This document shows positions 1 to 8,897 of a DNA stretch of 64,000 nucleotides, in pieces. The notes under the pieces are model-generated. The model was not told the DNA's origin. It ran no database searches and was given only the letters and a program-made list of their open reading frames with translations. Where the stretch lies: the NCBI RefSeq assembly GCF_007744515.1, contig NZ_CP036268.1, positions 1,525,702-1,589,701 of the forward strand, written 5' to 3'. Each line of letters starts with the position of its first letter. Positions within the stretch are counted from its first letter, which is position 1. The stretch is from Stratiformator vulcanicus (GTDB lineage Bacteria > Planctomycetota > Planctomycetia > Planctomycetales > Planctomycetaceae). The position numbers and the translations under genes are program-made.

Positions 1-560
1 TGACCCGGAGCGAACTGCGGACCTGTCGCCGGATAGCCGCCGACGCCGCCAGGGAAGGTCATTGGAGCCGGATAACCACCGGGAATTCCGACCGGCGAAC
101 CGAAGGGATCGCCGCCAAATCCGCCGCACGGATCGCATGGCGACGGATAGATCGGGTGGCCCGGCTCACAACCGCAGCCGTGCCCGCCGCAGCCCAGGCA
201 ACCGCCCAGACATCCGCCGAACAGGAACCGGCACAGCCCGCCATTGAACAGGCAACAGTCCTCTAGCAGGCAGTACTGCTGCCCGCCGCAGGGACCGTAG
301 TGTGCACCATACGGCTCGCAGCCGCAGGTGTTGCTGATCGGCTGATAGGCACCGATCAGCGGTCGTGAAATCGGCCCGCAGGGGTCGCACGGTGGCGGAC
401 AAACGGGACCGCAAGGCTGCGGGCAAACCGGACCACACGCCGGTCCGTACCCGACAGATCCGTAATGCCCACCCATCCCGCAGGGATCGAGGCAACAACA
501 GGCGATACTGCTTAACGGAAGCAGCGCGGAGAGCAGCCAAAAGAAGGCACGGCTCGACAT
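1..560 (-). CDS. Cys/Gly/Pro-rich secreted protein (C-terminus beyond window edge)
   Basis: The reading frame starts at an ATG at 560 and stays open for 186 codons to the left edge, so the gene is partial. The N-terminus MSSRAFFWLLSALLPLSSIA is a signal peptide followed by a triple Cys (residues 21-23); this is a weak lipobox at best. The rest is low-complexity and rich in Gly, Pro and Cys, with repeated PCGP and CGCE-like units and about 30 cysteines, then a Gly/Pro-rich stretch. An AAAGGA lies upstream of the start. Small Cys-rich exported proteins of this kind are common in planctomycetes and are often suspected of being cell-surface components. No enzymatic motif is visible and no function is assigned. 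The Cys spacing argues that this frame is the real one rather than the antisense or +1 alternatives. Confidence 0.7.
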   Translation of the reverse strand, partial: MSSRAFFWLLSALLPLSSIACCCLDPCGMGGHYGSVGYGPACGPVCPQPCGPVCPPPCDPCGPISRPLIGAYQPISNTCGCEPYGAHYGPCGGQQYCLLEDCCLFNGGLCRFLFGGCLGGCLGCGGHGCGCEPGHPIYPSPCDPCGGFGGDPFGSPVGIPGGYPAPMTFPGGVGGYPATGPQFAPG

Positions 561-923
561 CGGAGGACATCCTTTCCGTCCCGACGTGAAGAACGGTGCC
601 TGCCCACCGGTGCCACACGAGGCACGCCGGGAATGCGCACATTCAACCGCCGGGTCAGACCCGATCGGAGAGAAACGAATTGTGTTGTGGAGTACTAAGA
701 GAGGTGTTCGATCACTGGTCGCCTTGCGGTGGAGAGGCCGCGTGGACGGAGACCGTTGTGCGATCGGGTAGCGTTTTAGTTCGCGCGCCGAGCAGTTGCA
801 AGTCGGCCTTCGCCAATTTGGCGGGCAGAAATGCAAAAGAGAAAAAGTTACACTCCGATCACAAATTCGATTTCAGTCCAGTCCGGGACACTTTCTCGCG
901 ACGACTCCTCTGGCGGATAGCAC
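561..923. other. intergenic region between divergent genes
   Basis: About 360 bases between the leftward Cys-rich gene and the rightward NUDIX gene. It must hold the promoters of both. I see no RNA gene, repeat or convincing small gene in it. Confidence 0.4.
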
Positions 924-1430
924 ATGGCGGAAGAACTCTTTGATGTCGTCGATGAACATGATCACGTCCAAGCGCAATTGCCGCGGAGCGAGGTTCATCG
1001 TCGAAACCTGTTGCACCGCGCCGTCAGTATTTTCGTATTCAACACGCGGGGCGAGCTGCTCCTGCAGATGCGATCGGCGAGCAAGGATCAATTTCCCAAT
1101 TGCTGGACATCGTCGGCGTCCGGCCATGTCACTGCCGGGGATGACTACGATGAAACGGCCCATCGAGAGTTGGAAGAAGAACTCGGCCTGACCTGCGACA
1201 TCACACGGGTTGCGAAGTTCGATGCCTCGCCCGATTCCGCCTACGAATTCACGGTGCTTTATAAAGCGGTGACCGATGACGCACCGGTGCCTGATCCCGA
1301 AGAGATCTCCGACGTTAAGTTCGCATCGCTCGACGACTGGAAAGAACAAGCGGCGGCGCAGCCGGAACTCTTTACGCCGCCTTTTCGATTACTGCTCGAT
1401 TGGTACATGGAACGCGGGACCAATCAATAG
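924..1430 (+). CDS. NUDIX hydrolase
   Basis: A 168-residue single-domain NUDIX hydrolase, expected to cleave a nucleoside diphosphate linked to another moiety using Mg or Mn. The Nudix box spans residues 67-89: it begins with GHVTAG at 67, has Asp at 73 where Glu is usual, and ends with RELEEELGL at 81-89, which supplies the metal-binding Glu residues. The region [14 protein letters not shown] and the spacing resemble the isopentenyl-diphosphate isomerase/YfcD-like branch. An IDI role cannot be excluded, but the catalytic Cys and Glu of IDI are not evident, so a general NUDIX call is safer. It stops 6 bases before the convergent DUF456 gene. Cytoplasmic. Confidence 0.85.
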   Translation: MAEELFDVVDEHDHVQAQLPRSEVHRRNLLHRAVSIFVFNTRGELLLQMRSASKDQFPNCWTSSASGHVTAGDDYDETAHRELEEELGLTCDITRVAKFDASPDSAYEFTVLYKAVTDDAPVPDPEEISDVKFASLDDWKEQAAAQPELFTPPFRLLLDWYMERGTNQ

Positions 1431-1436
1431 CGAAGT

Positions 1437-2087
1437 TTAGAAACGATCGGCCGGGACGATCACCTCCGGGAGAATGGGCTCGGACGTTTTGGACTCGTCT
1501 ACGATTTCGGCCACCTGAGCACCGGGGCGAAACACGAGCACTGCGACCAGCCCGACCATGACCGCTCCGATCGCCATCCGTCCGAGCGTGCCGAGGATCT
1601 TACCGACGAAGGCCCCCGTCCCGACGTCGATCCGTCCTTTCACATCGCGACCCTTCCACTGCTCGCCGAGATAAGCTCCGGCAAATGCGCCGAAGGCTCC
1701 GCCGAGCAGGGCGGCGATCAATGGGCCGATCACCGGAATCGGAACGCCGAAGATCGCGCCGACGATGCTGCCGATTCCTGCCCCGACCAACGAGAGTGCG
1801 GCGGCGCGTTTGCTCGACCCCGCCTTGCGGGCGCCTGCGGCGCCGGCCGCCGCCTCGACCACTTCGCCGACGACCGCCAGCCCGACGAGCACGCCCACCG
1901 CCCACCAACCGAAGCCGCGACCGTAGGTCTCAACGGGCATGCCCCACACCCACAGCCCGGATAGCCCCGCCACCATCCAGTTCCCCGGGAGCATGAATAC
2001 ATTGAGCACCCAGCAGACGCACGAGGCGACGATGAGTAGTAAGGCGAGCAGCAGGTAAGTCGCATCGAAATCCATAACGGCAATCAT
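1437..2087 (-). CDS. DUF456 family membrane protein
   Basis: A 216-residue integral membrane protein starting MIAVMDFDATYLLLALLLI; the in-frame ATG at 2075 is a second possible start. The open frame continues far upstream over the neighbouring gene but that part is antisense-like and rejected. It shows a hydrophobic N-terminus, a VFMLPGNWMVAGL motif, an Ala/Gly-rich helix pair with GAGIGSIVGAIFGVPIPVIGP-like glycine zipper character, and a last TM near residue 180. This matches DUF456, a family of unknown function. It is the last gene of the leftward operon that begins with the esterase at 6656. Confidence 0.8.
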   Translation of the reverse strand: MIAVMDFDATYLLLALLLIVASCVCWVLNVFMLPGNWMVAGLSGLWVWGMPVETYGRGFGWWAVGVLVGLAVVGEVVEAAAGAAGARKAGSSKRAAALSLVGAGIGSIVGAIFGVPIPVIGPLIAALLGGAFGAFAGAYLGEQWKGRDVKGRIDVGTGAFVGKILGTLGRMAIGAVMVGLVAVLVFRPGAQVAEIVDESKTSEPILPEVIVPADRF

Positions 2088-2110
2088 AACGTCGGAGGGC
2101 ACCGCCCGGT

Positions 2111-2785
2111 TCACCGCGAACTCGCGACATTCCCATTTGGGGAAGTCACTGACTCCCGCTCCCTCTGATTGAGCACGGCGATCCGCAGGTATCCGACCGG
2201 CAACGAGCCGATCACGCCGACAAGAGCGATCGCACCGTAGATGATTCCGATCATCAATTCTTCCATAATATAAAGACTCAGGTAGAGGGCGAGCACGAAA
2301 GCCGTCGAAACGTAGGCCGCGGCCAAAGCGCCAGCAATAATAAAGAAGAGCATCGCCACCCCCCACTGTCGCAGATGAGGCCGGTACTCGTCCCCCACCC
2401 GATAATCGGCGACTGCAAGCAGTGTCAGGAAGCCGTGGCAGAATCCGACCACGGCACCGCATAACATTACGGCGACAGTTCCTCCGACTGTTCCGATTTC
2501 GTCGAAGTAGTCGCTCCAATCTTTGACGAACTCGTACCATACGGCCCCGACAGGTAGGGCAAGCAAGGTCGCGACCAGCAGCCGGCTAATGCAAACGCCG
2601 TCTCGACGAAGGAACGGCAGGCCCGATCCGAACACGGCAGCGCCAGCAAATACGGCGAAAACGCAGTGCCAATTGAATTCACTCTCGAATGCCCTCTCGA
2701 CGGTGAGCGAAATCGCGACCCACACCAACCCCACGGCAAAGCCAATGGCACCACACAGCAAATAAGACTTAGCCCACGTCGGCAT
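2111..2785 (-). CDS. multi-pass membrane protein, paralogue 5 of the tandem array
   Basis: A 224-residue protein with about six hydrophobic segments. It begins MPTWAKSYLLCGAIGFAVGL and ends its last TM with SLPVGYLR, both features shared with its upstream neighbours. Between these lie an aromatic stretch around VKDWSDYFDEIG and a GFCHGFLTLL helix, also matched in the paralogues. It overlaps the preceding gene by 17 bases, so translation is probably coupled. The family is not one I recognise; a function in the inner membrane is inferred only from hydrophobicity. Confidence 0.75.
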   Translation of the reverse strand: MPTWAKSYLLCGAIGFAVGLVWVAISLTVERAFESEFNWHCVFAVFAGAAVFGSGLPFLRRDGVCISRLLVATLLALPVGAVWYEFVKDWSDYFDEIGTVGGTVAVMLCGAVVGFCHGFLTLLAVADYRVGDEYRPHLRQWGVAMLFFIIAGALAAAYVSTAFVLALYLSLYIMEELMIGIIYGAIALVGVIGSLPVGYLRIAVLNQRERESVTSPNGNVASSR

Positions 2786-3440
2786 CGCGACCTCCGCCGT
2801 TCGCGTGATCCGGAAGGTCGCCGCCCGCTGATCCGACTCGCAACGCTCTGAGGTAACCCATCGGCAGCAGGGCGTAGATCGGTATCAGCAAGATTGAGCC
2901 AATGATTACAACAGGTGCCATTACGGTCGACGCGGAGAATTTTTCAATCACCATGACTGAGCCGATGATGTGGCCGGCGGCCCCAAAGCCGGCAATCACT
3001 GCCAATCCCAAGAACGCCAGTCGCTTCAGCGGCGTGACAGGTCTGGCTGATGGCGCTCCCAAGGTTGCAACCATCACGATGAGGCCGAGGGTAACGGTGA
3101 TGGGCGGGCCGCAGAAAATGCCCGCGACTTTGGCCCAGTTGGTACCGAACGACGGGAGATAGTTGCTCCACTCCATCAGAGCCTCAGCGATGCCGTAGCC
3201 AGCCGCGGCGCAGATTGCACAACTAAAAATTACCCGCAACCACCAAAACGCTGACATTCGCATCGAAGCGGCAACAGCGACCGTCCCGGCGATGCCGCCC
3301 AAAATTGCGAAGGGGAGTTGAGGTCCGTCGAAATCTGGTAGCAGGCCGAGGGACGGGGCCAGCATCAAACCGATCCACGCTAGACCGACAAGCAGTCCGT
3401 AAACGGCGGCGATGAAATACGGGCGAATAAAATGCGGCAT
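2769..3440 (-). CDS. multi-pass membrane protein, paralogue 4 of the tandem array
   Basis: A 223-residue membrane protein starting MPHFIRPYFIAAVYGLLVGL and ending LPMGYLRALRVG. It shares with its neighbours the N-terminal GLxxGxxW helix, a mid-protein motif MEWSNYLPSFGTNW (compare FxYWLDYFPSFQTPW in the 4102-4800 gene) and the closing GYLR. The paralogy is visible by eye, but identity is low, so the duplications are old. Function unknown. Confidence 0.75.
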   Translation of the reverse strand: MPHFIRPYFIAAVYGLLVGLAWIGLMLAPSLGLLPDFDGPQLPFAILGGIAGTVAVAASMRMSAFWWLRVIFSCAICAAAGYGIAEALMEWSNYLPSFGTNWAKVAGIFCGPPITVTLGLIVMVATLGAPSARPVTPLKRLAFLGLAVIAGFGAAGHIIGSVMVIEKFSASTVMAPVVIIGSILLIPIYALLPMGYLRALRVGSAGGDLPDHANGGGRDADVG

Positions 3441-3467
3441 GATAGTTTAATCGGGGACACGAGCCCT

Positions 3468-4100
3468 TTACGGGCCCTCCGGCGCGGTCATTTTTGACCG
3501 GAGATAGCCAACCGGGATCGACCCAATCACCGGCATCATTAAAAACGAGCTGAATACCAAGCCGACGAACACGATTTCGTCAACATATCGACGCATCTCG
3601 TGACCGAAGTGGAAGACCGTTGTTGTGTAAACCGCCAGGAATGCCCCCGTTATGACGAAGACAGCAATCGCTGACAAATAATCATTCCGCGACATAACCC
3701 GGGGTTCGGCTTTCAGTTCAAAACTCATCAATAGCGTGAGCAGTCCATGAGCGAGGCCGAAAGCGGCGCCGCATAACGCGACTGCGGCGATCCCGCCCGG
3801 CGACGCGAACGACGGGAAGAAGTCGCCGGAATTCCCCACAAGGAAGAAGCACAGCCAACCCAGCGGAAGCCCGAGCGTCGTTGCGACGAATAAACGTGCA
3901 AAGTACTCGACTGAAGGCCGTCGAAACGGCAAGCCGAAAGCGAACACGGCCAGAGCAGCGAACAGTGGTAAGACGACAGACCACACGGTTTCGCCATCAA
4001 GGTCTGCGAGAACGATGGTCGAGCCGACCGCCATCCAAACGACGCCGACCACCAGGCCGATGACGCCACAAACAATATAATGCTTCGACCAGGCCGGCAT
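3468..4100 (-). CDS. multi-pass membrane protein, paralogue 3 of the tandem array
   Basis: A 210-residue membrane protein starting MPAWSKHYIVCGVIGLVVGV, closest in its start to the 2111-2785 gene. It contains NSGDFFPSFASPGGIAAVAL, the array's conserved aromatic PSF motif, followed by a GLAHGLLTLL helix, and ends IGSIPVGYLRSK. It starts 1 base after the stop of the preceding gene. Unknown function, probably expressed with the whole array. Confidence 0.75.
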   Translation of the reverse strand: MPAWSKHYIVCGVIGLVVGVVWMAVGSTIVLADLDGETVWSVVLPLFAALAVFAFGLPFRRPSVEYFARLFVATTLGLPLGWLCFFLVGNSGDFFPSFASPGGIAAVALCGAAFGLAHGLLTLLMSFELKAEPRVMSRNDYLSAIAVFVITGAFLAVYTTTVFHFGHEMRRYVDEIVFVGLVFSSFLMMPVIGSIPVGYLRSKMTAPEGP

Positions 4101-4101
4101 C

Positions 4102-4800
4102 TCAAACTCTCTCGCTGGATTGACTTGCCGATGAGTCTCCGCCGCGCGTCATAGCCGATTTTGCTCGCAAGTAACCGACGGCAATCGAACAAACAATGGG
4201 CATCAGACCGACAGACGAAAAGATGAGAGTCGTCTTAATTGCATCGGACACGGGCAAAATTGTGAAATAGGAAATCCAGATACACAGGCCGACGTGCATC
4301 GACGTCAAAGCCGCTGTTCCGGAAAAAATTAAATAGAATTTTGCCCAATCGCGTCTGCGGATCGAGGAAAACGGTCGAGTAAGATTCTCAGTGCGGTAAC
4401 CAAAGGCAGTCGAGACAGAAACTGTGACGAACCCGACGACGGCGGCCGCGAGCAGGCCATAGAGAAAGCCGACGACTCCCCCGGCGACGATTGCCCACGG
4501 TGTCTGAAACGAGGGAAAGTAATCGAGCCAGTATTTAAATATCTCGCCGAGGACGCCCCCGCCGACCGCGCAACCGAGAATGCCGAGGCCGGCGCGAAAC
4601 AATGGATAGGGCCGCAGAGCGACGGTTGAGCCGACCAAGCCGATCCCTGCAATGGTGCCCAACGTGCCAAATAGCACGTAAGGCAATTCGAACCAATTAC
4701 CCAGCCCGACGGCACGGCTATAGAATACGGCGAGCCAGATCACGCCTACGGCAACCCCGCACAGGGCGGGGCGCAAATAGGGCCGCCAACTAGCCGTCAT
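4102..4800 (-). CDS. multi-pass membrane protein, paralogue 2 of the tandem array
   Basis: A 232-residue membrane protein starting MTASWRPYLRPALCGVAVGV. It has the KYWLDYFPSFQTPWAIVAGG motif and the FLYGLLAAAVVGF helix, and its last TM ends CSIAVGYLRAK. It overlaps the preceding gene by 11 bases. About six TM segments are visible. No catalytic motif or known domain is recognised. Confidence 0.75.
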   Translation of the reverse strand: MTASWRPYLRPALCGVAVGVIWLAVFYSRAVGLGNWFELPYVLFGTLGTIAGIGLVGSTVALRPYPLFRAGLGILGCAVGGGVLGEIFKYWLDYFPSFQTPWAIVAGGVVGFLYGLLAAAVVGFVTVSVSTAFGYRTENLTRPFSSIRRRDWAKFYLIFSGTAALTSMHVGLCIWISYFTILPVSDAIKTTLIFSSVGLMPIVCSIAVGYLRAKSAMTRGGDSSASQSSERV

Positions 4801-5497
4801 GATTCGGGTCTTTACGCTTCATTCGATCGGACAGAGTTTGCGGTTCATCCATCGGATTGCGGTGAAACCCGGCGGCCGCGTGACCGGATAGTCGTTGATA
4901 GACATGTCCGAGCGGTAGTGCGAAAGCAACCGGAATAAAGGTTAATGTTGCGAACAATGGAACAAAAAATACAGTTTCGTCGACTGATCTTAAGAGTTCG
5001 CTCTCCTGTAAGAGAATTACTAACAGAGCGGGAGCCATCGCGGCCGTGCCGGTCAATAAACCCGAGGCCAGCGCGACGCCGCCGACTTCCGCGGCACCGA
5101 CGACGTCGCGGCGATCCGCTCCTCGCGCATTCAGTAACGCCAAGCCACCGGCGCCGAGTGCCCCAATCCCGGCTCCGAATGTAGCCAGCACGATTAAGAT
5201 TGCGCTGTCGTCATTGATCGAGATTTCACGCCCGACACCGTAAGCCATCCCTCCGATAAAAAAGCCAAGCCAGATCGAGCCGAACAGACGAATCGGCCAA
5301 TCGTCGTGAAAGCGCAAAAAGGGAATCATCATGATGAAAGCCACAACGGGCCCGGCAATTAAGATGATCGCCTCACTCATCTCGAACACGGCGACCAACA
5401 GGATCATCAGCCCGATCGGCACCACCGCCGCCGCAATGCTCGTTGCGGCGACGATGGTGTATGGCTTCCAATGCAATGTCGCGAAGAATGACTTCAT
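4790..5497 (-). CDS. multi-pass membrane protein, paralogue 1 of the tandem array
   Basis: A 235-residue membrane protein with about six TM segments, beginning MKSFFATLHWKPYTIVAATS. It is the most divergent of the five: the closing motif is ALPLGHVYQRL instead of GYLR, and a charged C-terminal tail follows. It starts 4 bases downstream of the esterase stop, so the esterase and the membrane-protein array probably form one transcript. Function unknown. Confidence 0.7.
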   Translation of the reverse strand: MKSFFATLHWKPYTIVAATSIAAAVVPIGLMILLVAVFEMSEAIILIAGPVVAFIMMIPFLRFHDDWPIRLFGSIWLGFFIGGMAYGVGREISINDDSAILIVLATFGAGIGALGAGGLALLNARGADRRDVVGAAEVGGVALASGLLTGTAAMAPALLVILLQESELLRSVDETVFFVPLFATLTFIPVAFALPLGHVYQRLSGHAAAGFHRNPMDEPQTLSDRMKRKDPNHDG

Positions 5498-5501
5498 AGG
5501 A

Positions 5502-6656
5502 TTATCGCGCTGCCGGATTCGGTTCGTGAAATAATCGCGGCAACAACTCGACCAGGTATCGTCGCCACACGGGCCATTCGTGCCGGCCCGGTGTCACTTG
5601 ATACTCGTGTTCAATGCCCGCAGCCTTGAAGGCCTCGTGAGTTTTTTGAACACGCTTTATGAGCCAGTCATCTTCGCCGACCGCGACCCAGATGAGTTTA
5701 AGTTGCTCGTTTAAGTCGGGTGTTTTCGCGACGAACTCGTCGACCAAAGCCTGCTGGTTCTCCCAGACAACAGGGCCACTGAACCCGCCGATCCATGCGA
5801 ACTTCTGAGGATGTTTCAATCCGATTCGCAGGGCCTGCATTGAACCCAGCGAAAGTCCGGCGATGGCCCTGTCCTCCGGTCGCTGCTCGGCACGATATTT
5901 TTTCTCAACGAACGGGATAATCTCGGTCAACAGTTCCTGTTCAAATTCGTCCGCGATGCGCCGCCGATAATCTTTCGCGTCTTTATAAACGACATGCACG
6001 TCGGGCATCACGATGATCATCGGAATGGCCCGTCCTCCATGGAGCAGGTTGTCCATAATGCGATGAGCGCGGCCTTCGACCGTCCAACCTCCTTCGTGGT
6101 CACCGGTGCCGTGAAACAGATACAGCACCGGATATTTCCCCTCGCCCGTGTCGCGATAAGTCGGGGGCGTATAGACGATGAGGTTGCGGACGCTGTCGGT
6201 GACATCTGAAAGGTATTCGTGGCGGTGAAGCGTGCCGTGCGCAATGTCCGGGTTAAAGCGGGTGAGCGAATCTTCGCCGCCGGGCACTTCAAGTAAGTTC
6301 ACTTTCGGTGTTCGGGACGGTTTCACGTAGCGGCTGCTCTCATCGAGTTGCCGGGCCCCGTCGACTTCGAACCAATAGGAATAAATCTCTGGTTCGAGCG
6401 GTCCGATCGTCACCGACCACACGCCTTCATCGTCGCGGGTCATCGGCGTTGTTTCGATCGGAGCGAAGCCCTTGAGCAGCACTTCGTCAGCCTTCGGAGC
6501 ACGCACGCGGAAGGTCACCTGTCGATCCTCCGCGACCTCCGGGGAGGTCGGTAACCGCTTGTCACGCCGCGGCGGATCGTCGGCTTCGACGAAGCCTTGG
6601 ACCGAAAGGGTCAGTACGACGAACGTGAACCATTTCACGCAGGTAAGCTTTGACAT
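5502..6656 (-). CDS. secreted esterase with N-terminal CBM48/E-set domain (enterochelin/feruloyl esterase-like)
   Basis: A 384-residue exported alpha/beta hydrolase. Residues 1-25 form a signal peptide. Residues about 45-125 form an Ig-like E-set domain (RVRAPKADEVLLKG, YSYWFEVDG). The esterase D/Fes-like domain follows, with YPVLYLFHGTGDHEGGW, the nucleophile elbow GLSLGSMQ (Ser about 269), an acidic GEDDW (about 330) and the catalytic His in PGRHEW (about 359). This architecture matches acetyl-xylan/feruloyl esterases and enterochelin esterase relatives; in a planctomycete a role in detaching acyl groups from polysaccharide is likely. A GTG three codons upstream is an alternative start. It heads the operon with the membrane-protein array. 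Confidence 0.85.
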   Translation of the reverse strand: MSKLTCVKWFTFVVLTLSVQGFVEADDPPRRDKRLPTSPEVAEDRQVTFRVRAPKADEVLLKGFAPIETTPMTRDDEGVWSVTIGPLEPEIYSYWFEVDGARQLDESSRYVKPSRTPKVNLLEVPGGEDSLTRFNPDIAHGTLHRHEYLSDVTDSVRNLIVYTPPTYRDTGEGKYPVLYLFHGTGDHEGGWTVEGRAHRIMDNLLHGGRAIPMIIVMPDVHVVYKDAKDYRRRIADEFEQELLTEIIPFVEKKYRAEQRPEDRAIAGLSLGSMQALRIGLKHPQKFAWIGGFSGPVVWENQQALVDEFVAKTPDLNEQLKLIWVAVGEDDWLIKRVQKTHEAFKAAGIEHEYQVTPGRHEWPVWRRYLVELLPRLFHEPNPAAR

Positions 6657-6861
6657 GAGCGGCACCGGTATCGAGTCGGGTCATTTGGATCACCCGAAAA
6701 TAACGCCCGGAGCGGCCGGTTGCACGACGACGCAGCGATTTGCGACGGGACAACCGTAACGACGGAGGCCATGGTGACAGTTAGGCATCCGCGCCCAATT
6801 GAGAGAGCCGCTTGAACGGCCTCTCGCCTGGACCGGCAAACCTCGGGAAGAGTGCGCATAG

Positions 6862-6893
6862 AATGAGCCGCCACGACGCCGTGGCGGCTCATT
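6862..6893 (-). terminator. hairpin terminator
   Basis: A perfect 13-14 bp inverted repeat (AATGAGCCGCCAC with its complement, loop of about 4-6 bases) directly downstream of the leftward DUF2383 gene. The T-run is weak, so it is terminator-like rather than canonical. Confidence 0.6.
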
Positions 6894-6933
6894 GATCTCG
6901 AACGCGGTCGCGAAGAATTCGACCGGACGCGAC

Positions 6934-7401
6934 TTACGAGTTGACCTCGTCCCGCATGTCGCGGACGCGGTCGTGCGAAGCGATGACGCTTTCCATGTGA
7001 TTTTGCAGCACATCGTTCACGGGGCTGCCTGCCGTCTCCTTCAGCGTGTCTTTGTAAGCGTCTTTAATGTAATCCTCGCCTCGTTCGGCTTCGTTGAGGA
7101 CGGCTCCGAGGTCGTCACTGGTGAGGGCGGTCCTCAAATCCATGATCGTCCGGTGCAGCGAAGCGAGGTAGGAGCCTTCCTGCCTGGGCCGCTCGCCGCT
7201 GAATTCAACGAATCCCTGAAGCTGTTCGGCCTGTTGTTTTCGCTCGTCGGCCACGCCGCGGAAGTACTGCGAGATCGTCACATTTTCGATCTGCTCGGCC
7301 GAGTGGCGAAAGCCATCGGCACTGTCGATGTTGATCTGAATCAAATCTTGCAGTTGCTCCACTGCGTTATCGGAAAGTTCGGTCTGCGTGTGGGCATTCA
7401 T
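6934..7401 (-). CDS. DUF2383/PA2169-like four-helix-bundle protein
   Basis: A 155-residue protein, almost entirely helical and charged, starting MNAHTQTELSDNAVEQLQDL. The start at 7401 is chosen because AGGAGA lies 8 bases upstream and because upstream codons lack family character. The pattern IDSADGFRHSAEQI, FRGVADERKQQAEQL and HRTIMDLRTAL, with GEDYIKDAYKDTL and a final HDRVRDMRDEV, matches the PA2169/DUF2383 ferritin-like family of unknown function, often stress-induced. Monocistronic, followed by the hairpin at 6862-6893. Confidence 0.8.
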   Translation of the reverse strand: MNAHTQTELSDNAVEQLQDLIQINIDSADGFRHSAEQIENVTISQYFRGVADERKQQAEQLQGFVEFSGERPRQEGSYLASLHRTIMDLRTALTSDDLGAVLNEAERGEDYIKDAYKDTLKETAGSPVNDVLQNHMESVIASHDRVRDMRDEVNS

Positions 7402-7687
7402 TGCGACATCTCCTAATCGAATTGCGTGTCGGAACGCGTTTGCGTGCCGTTGATTAACGCAACGATGCAGGATTGATGCCAACAACAAATAGCGGCCTCC
7501 GCTTCGGCTCAAGCGGACGGCGATGGCTCGGTGAGGCAACGCCGAACTTGTCCGGAAGTCCCTTTGACCAAAGGGGTTCCTTCAACTTAAGCAAGCCGCG
7601 GGACGGCAGCGGGAGCGATCTGCGCGAATGCGAACGCGTTGATCGACGAACCACCAACCTGAATGTTGGCGGAACGCACACCGTCTT

Positions 7688-8293
7688 TTATCGAACCGGC
7701 GGGGCGAACGGATTTTGTCCGACGCGGATCGGCATCCCGAAGCGGCCGCGGGCGACGTCAATCGTACGATCGCCGCGTGTGACGGTGACTTTGGCACTGC
7801 GTCCACTGCTCGGCTCGTCGGTCGCCTTGCCCGTTCGAACTTCGCCGCCGTTCGTAGAAACGCCTCCGAGTTGGATTGTCTCACCGTTGCGGCAGGTGAC
7901 GACCGTCTCATACATGCTGCTGCGAATTGCCGTAAGACTGCGATTTCCCCGGGTTTCGGTGTCGACTTCCCGGTGCTCCATCGCGAGTCGAAGATGGATT
8001 TTCCCGGATTCCAGAACCGTCGGGACGGCGGTAAGCGTGAGCCCGACAGGAATGGTTTCGGTGTGGCGACCATCCGGCTCTTCAAAAGTCGCTGCGACGG
8101 TGCCGCCGACTTCTATTCGAGCAGGCTCGCCCGACACGGCGACGAGCGTGGGTGCGCTGGTGAGCGTGTCCCCATCATAGACTCGAACCTCAACCACCAC
8201 CTGCGAGGTGATGACAGGTCGCGCGGCCTGAACGGGCTCGGCGGGAGGGGCGGAGATCGCACACAGCGCGGTCAGGACCATTACACCCGTCAT
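7688..8293 (-). CDS. secreted protein with secretin-like (type II/III secretion) domain
   Basis: A 201-residue protein with a signal peptide (MTGVMVLTALCAISAPPAEP). The body resembles the C-terminal beta domain of secretins: VVVEVRVYDGDTL, IPVGLTLTAVPTVLESGKI followed by HLRLAMEHRE, and VVTCRNGETIQLGGV, which corresponds to the secretin segment where the gate strands start with a conserved Gly-rich turn. It is far shorter than a secretin and lacks N-domains and the pore-forming repeats, so it cannot be a full channel. Planctomycetes encode many such short forms of unknown role. The C-terminal QNPFAPPVR is proline-rich. Confidence 0.6.
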   Translation of the reverse strand: MTGVMVLTALCAISAPPAEPVQAARPVITSQVVVEVRVYDGDTLTSAPTLVAVSGEPARIEVGGTVAATFEEPDGRHTETIPVGLTLTAVPTVLESGKIHLRLAMEHREVDTETRGNRSLTAIRSSMYETVVTCRNGETIQLGGVSTNGGEVRTGKATDEPSSGRSAKVTVTRGDRTIDVARGRFGMPIRVGQNPFAPPVR

Positions 8294-8477
8294 GACTTCA
8301 GCCTTATTGGAAATATTTGACGCGGGGGAGCGGTGCGGGACGACCGAGCAATGGCGAACCGCCGAATAGAGTTCAGCGGCAACGCCGCAAGCACAACGCT
8401 CCCGTCAACCGGGAGGATGTATCTTTAAGGTCGCCGCTTTGGTCAATGGCAATCTCCGTCTCAGGACACCGCGCACC

Positions 8478-8762
8478 ATGCTCAAATCGTTTCTCGCGAA
8501 TTATGTCCAGCGGCACCGCGACCCCGTCAATCAGGTGCTGCACGTGATCGGTTTGCCGGTGACGTTCGTCGCACCGATCGTTTTTTTCTGCCTCGGTGAC
8601 GTCTGGAACGGGATCGCCTGTTTCGTGATCGGATATGTGCTGCAGTTCTTGGGGCACGCCGTCGAAGGCAATGAAGCTGGCGAAGTGGTGCTCGTCAAGA
8701 AATGGCTCGGCTTCCCATACGTCGAGTTCGGGCCGAAAGCGAATCGGCCGGAGACCGAATAG
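8478..8762 (+). CDS. DUF962 / Mpo1-like membrane protein
   Basis: A 94-residue protein with two TM helices (about 29-45 and 50-65). The signature HRDPVNQVLHVIGLPVTF supplies the His/Asn residues conserved in the Mpo1/YGL010w family, and FLGHAVEGNEAG supplies the second His motif. The yeast member is an Fe-dependent dioxygenase acting on 2-hydroxy fatty acids; whether the bacterial ones share this is not established. The start at 8478 is preferred over the upstream in-frame ATG at 8439 because family similarity begins there. Confidence 0.75.
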   Translation: MLKSFLANYVQRHRDPVNQVLHVIGLPVTFVAPIVFFCLGDVWNGIACFVIGYVLQFLGHAVEGNEAGEVVLVKKWLGFPYVEFGPKANRPETE

Positions 8763-8897
8763 GCGGATTATTTGGCATTTATCCGCTTACTTCGTGTGCG
8801 GCTCGTACTTTCGTAGCGCGAACCACGCTGGGACCGTTGGCGGGTTGCTGCTATCGTTGGCGGATTCGTTCCCCGTCTCGCAGCCGATCCGCGTGCG

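Noticed and set aside
2088..2540. A much longer reading frame for the DUF456 protein, starting at 2540
   Set aside because: The extra 151 codons are Arg-rich and overlap the coding part of the next membrane-protein gene in another frame; family similarity begins at 2087.
7473..8180. A long plus-strand open frame over the secretin-like gene
   Set aside because: It is the antisense of a gene with a clear signal peptide and domain; its amino-acid composition is that of GC-rich antisense (Arg/Ser/Val-rich).
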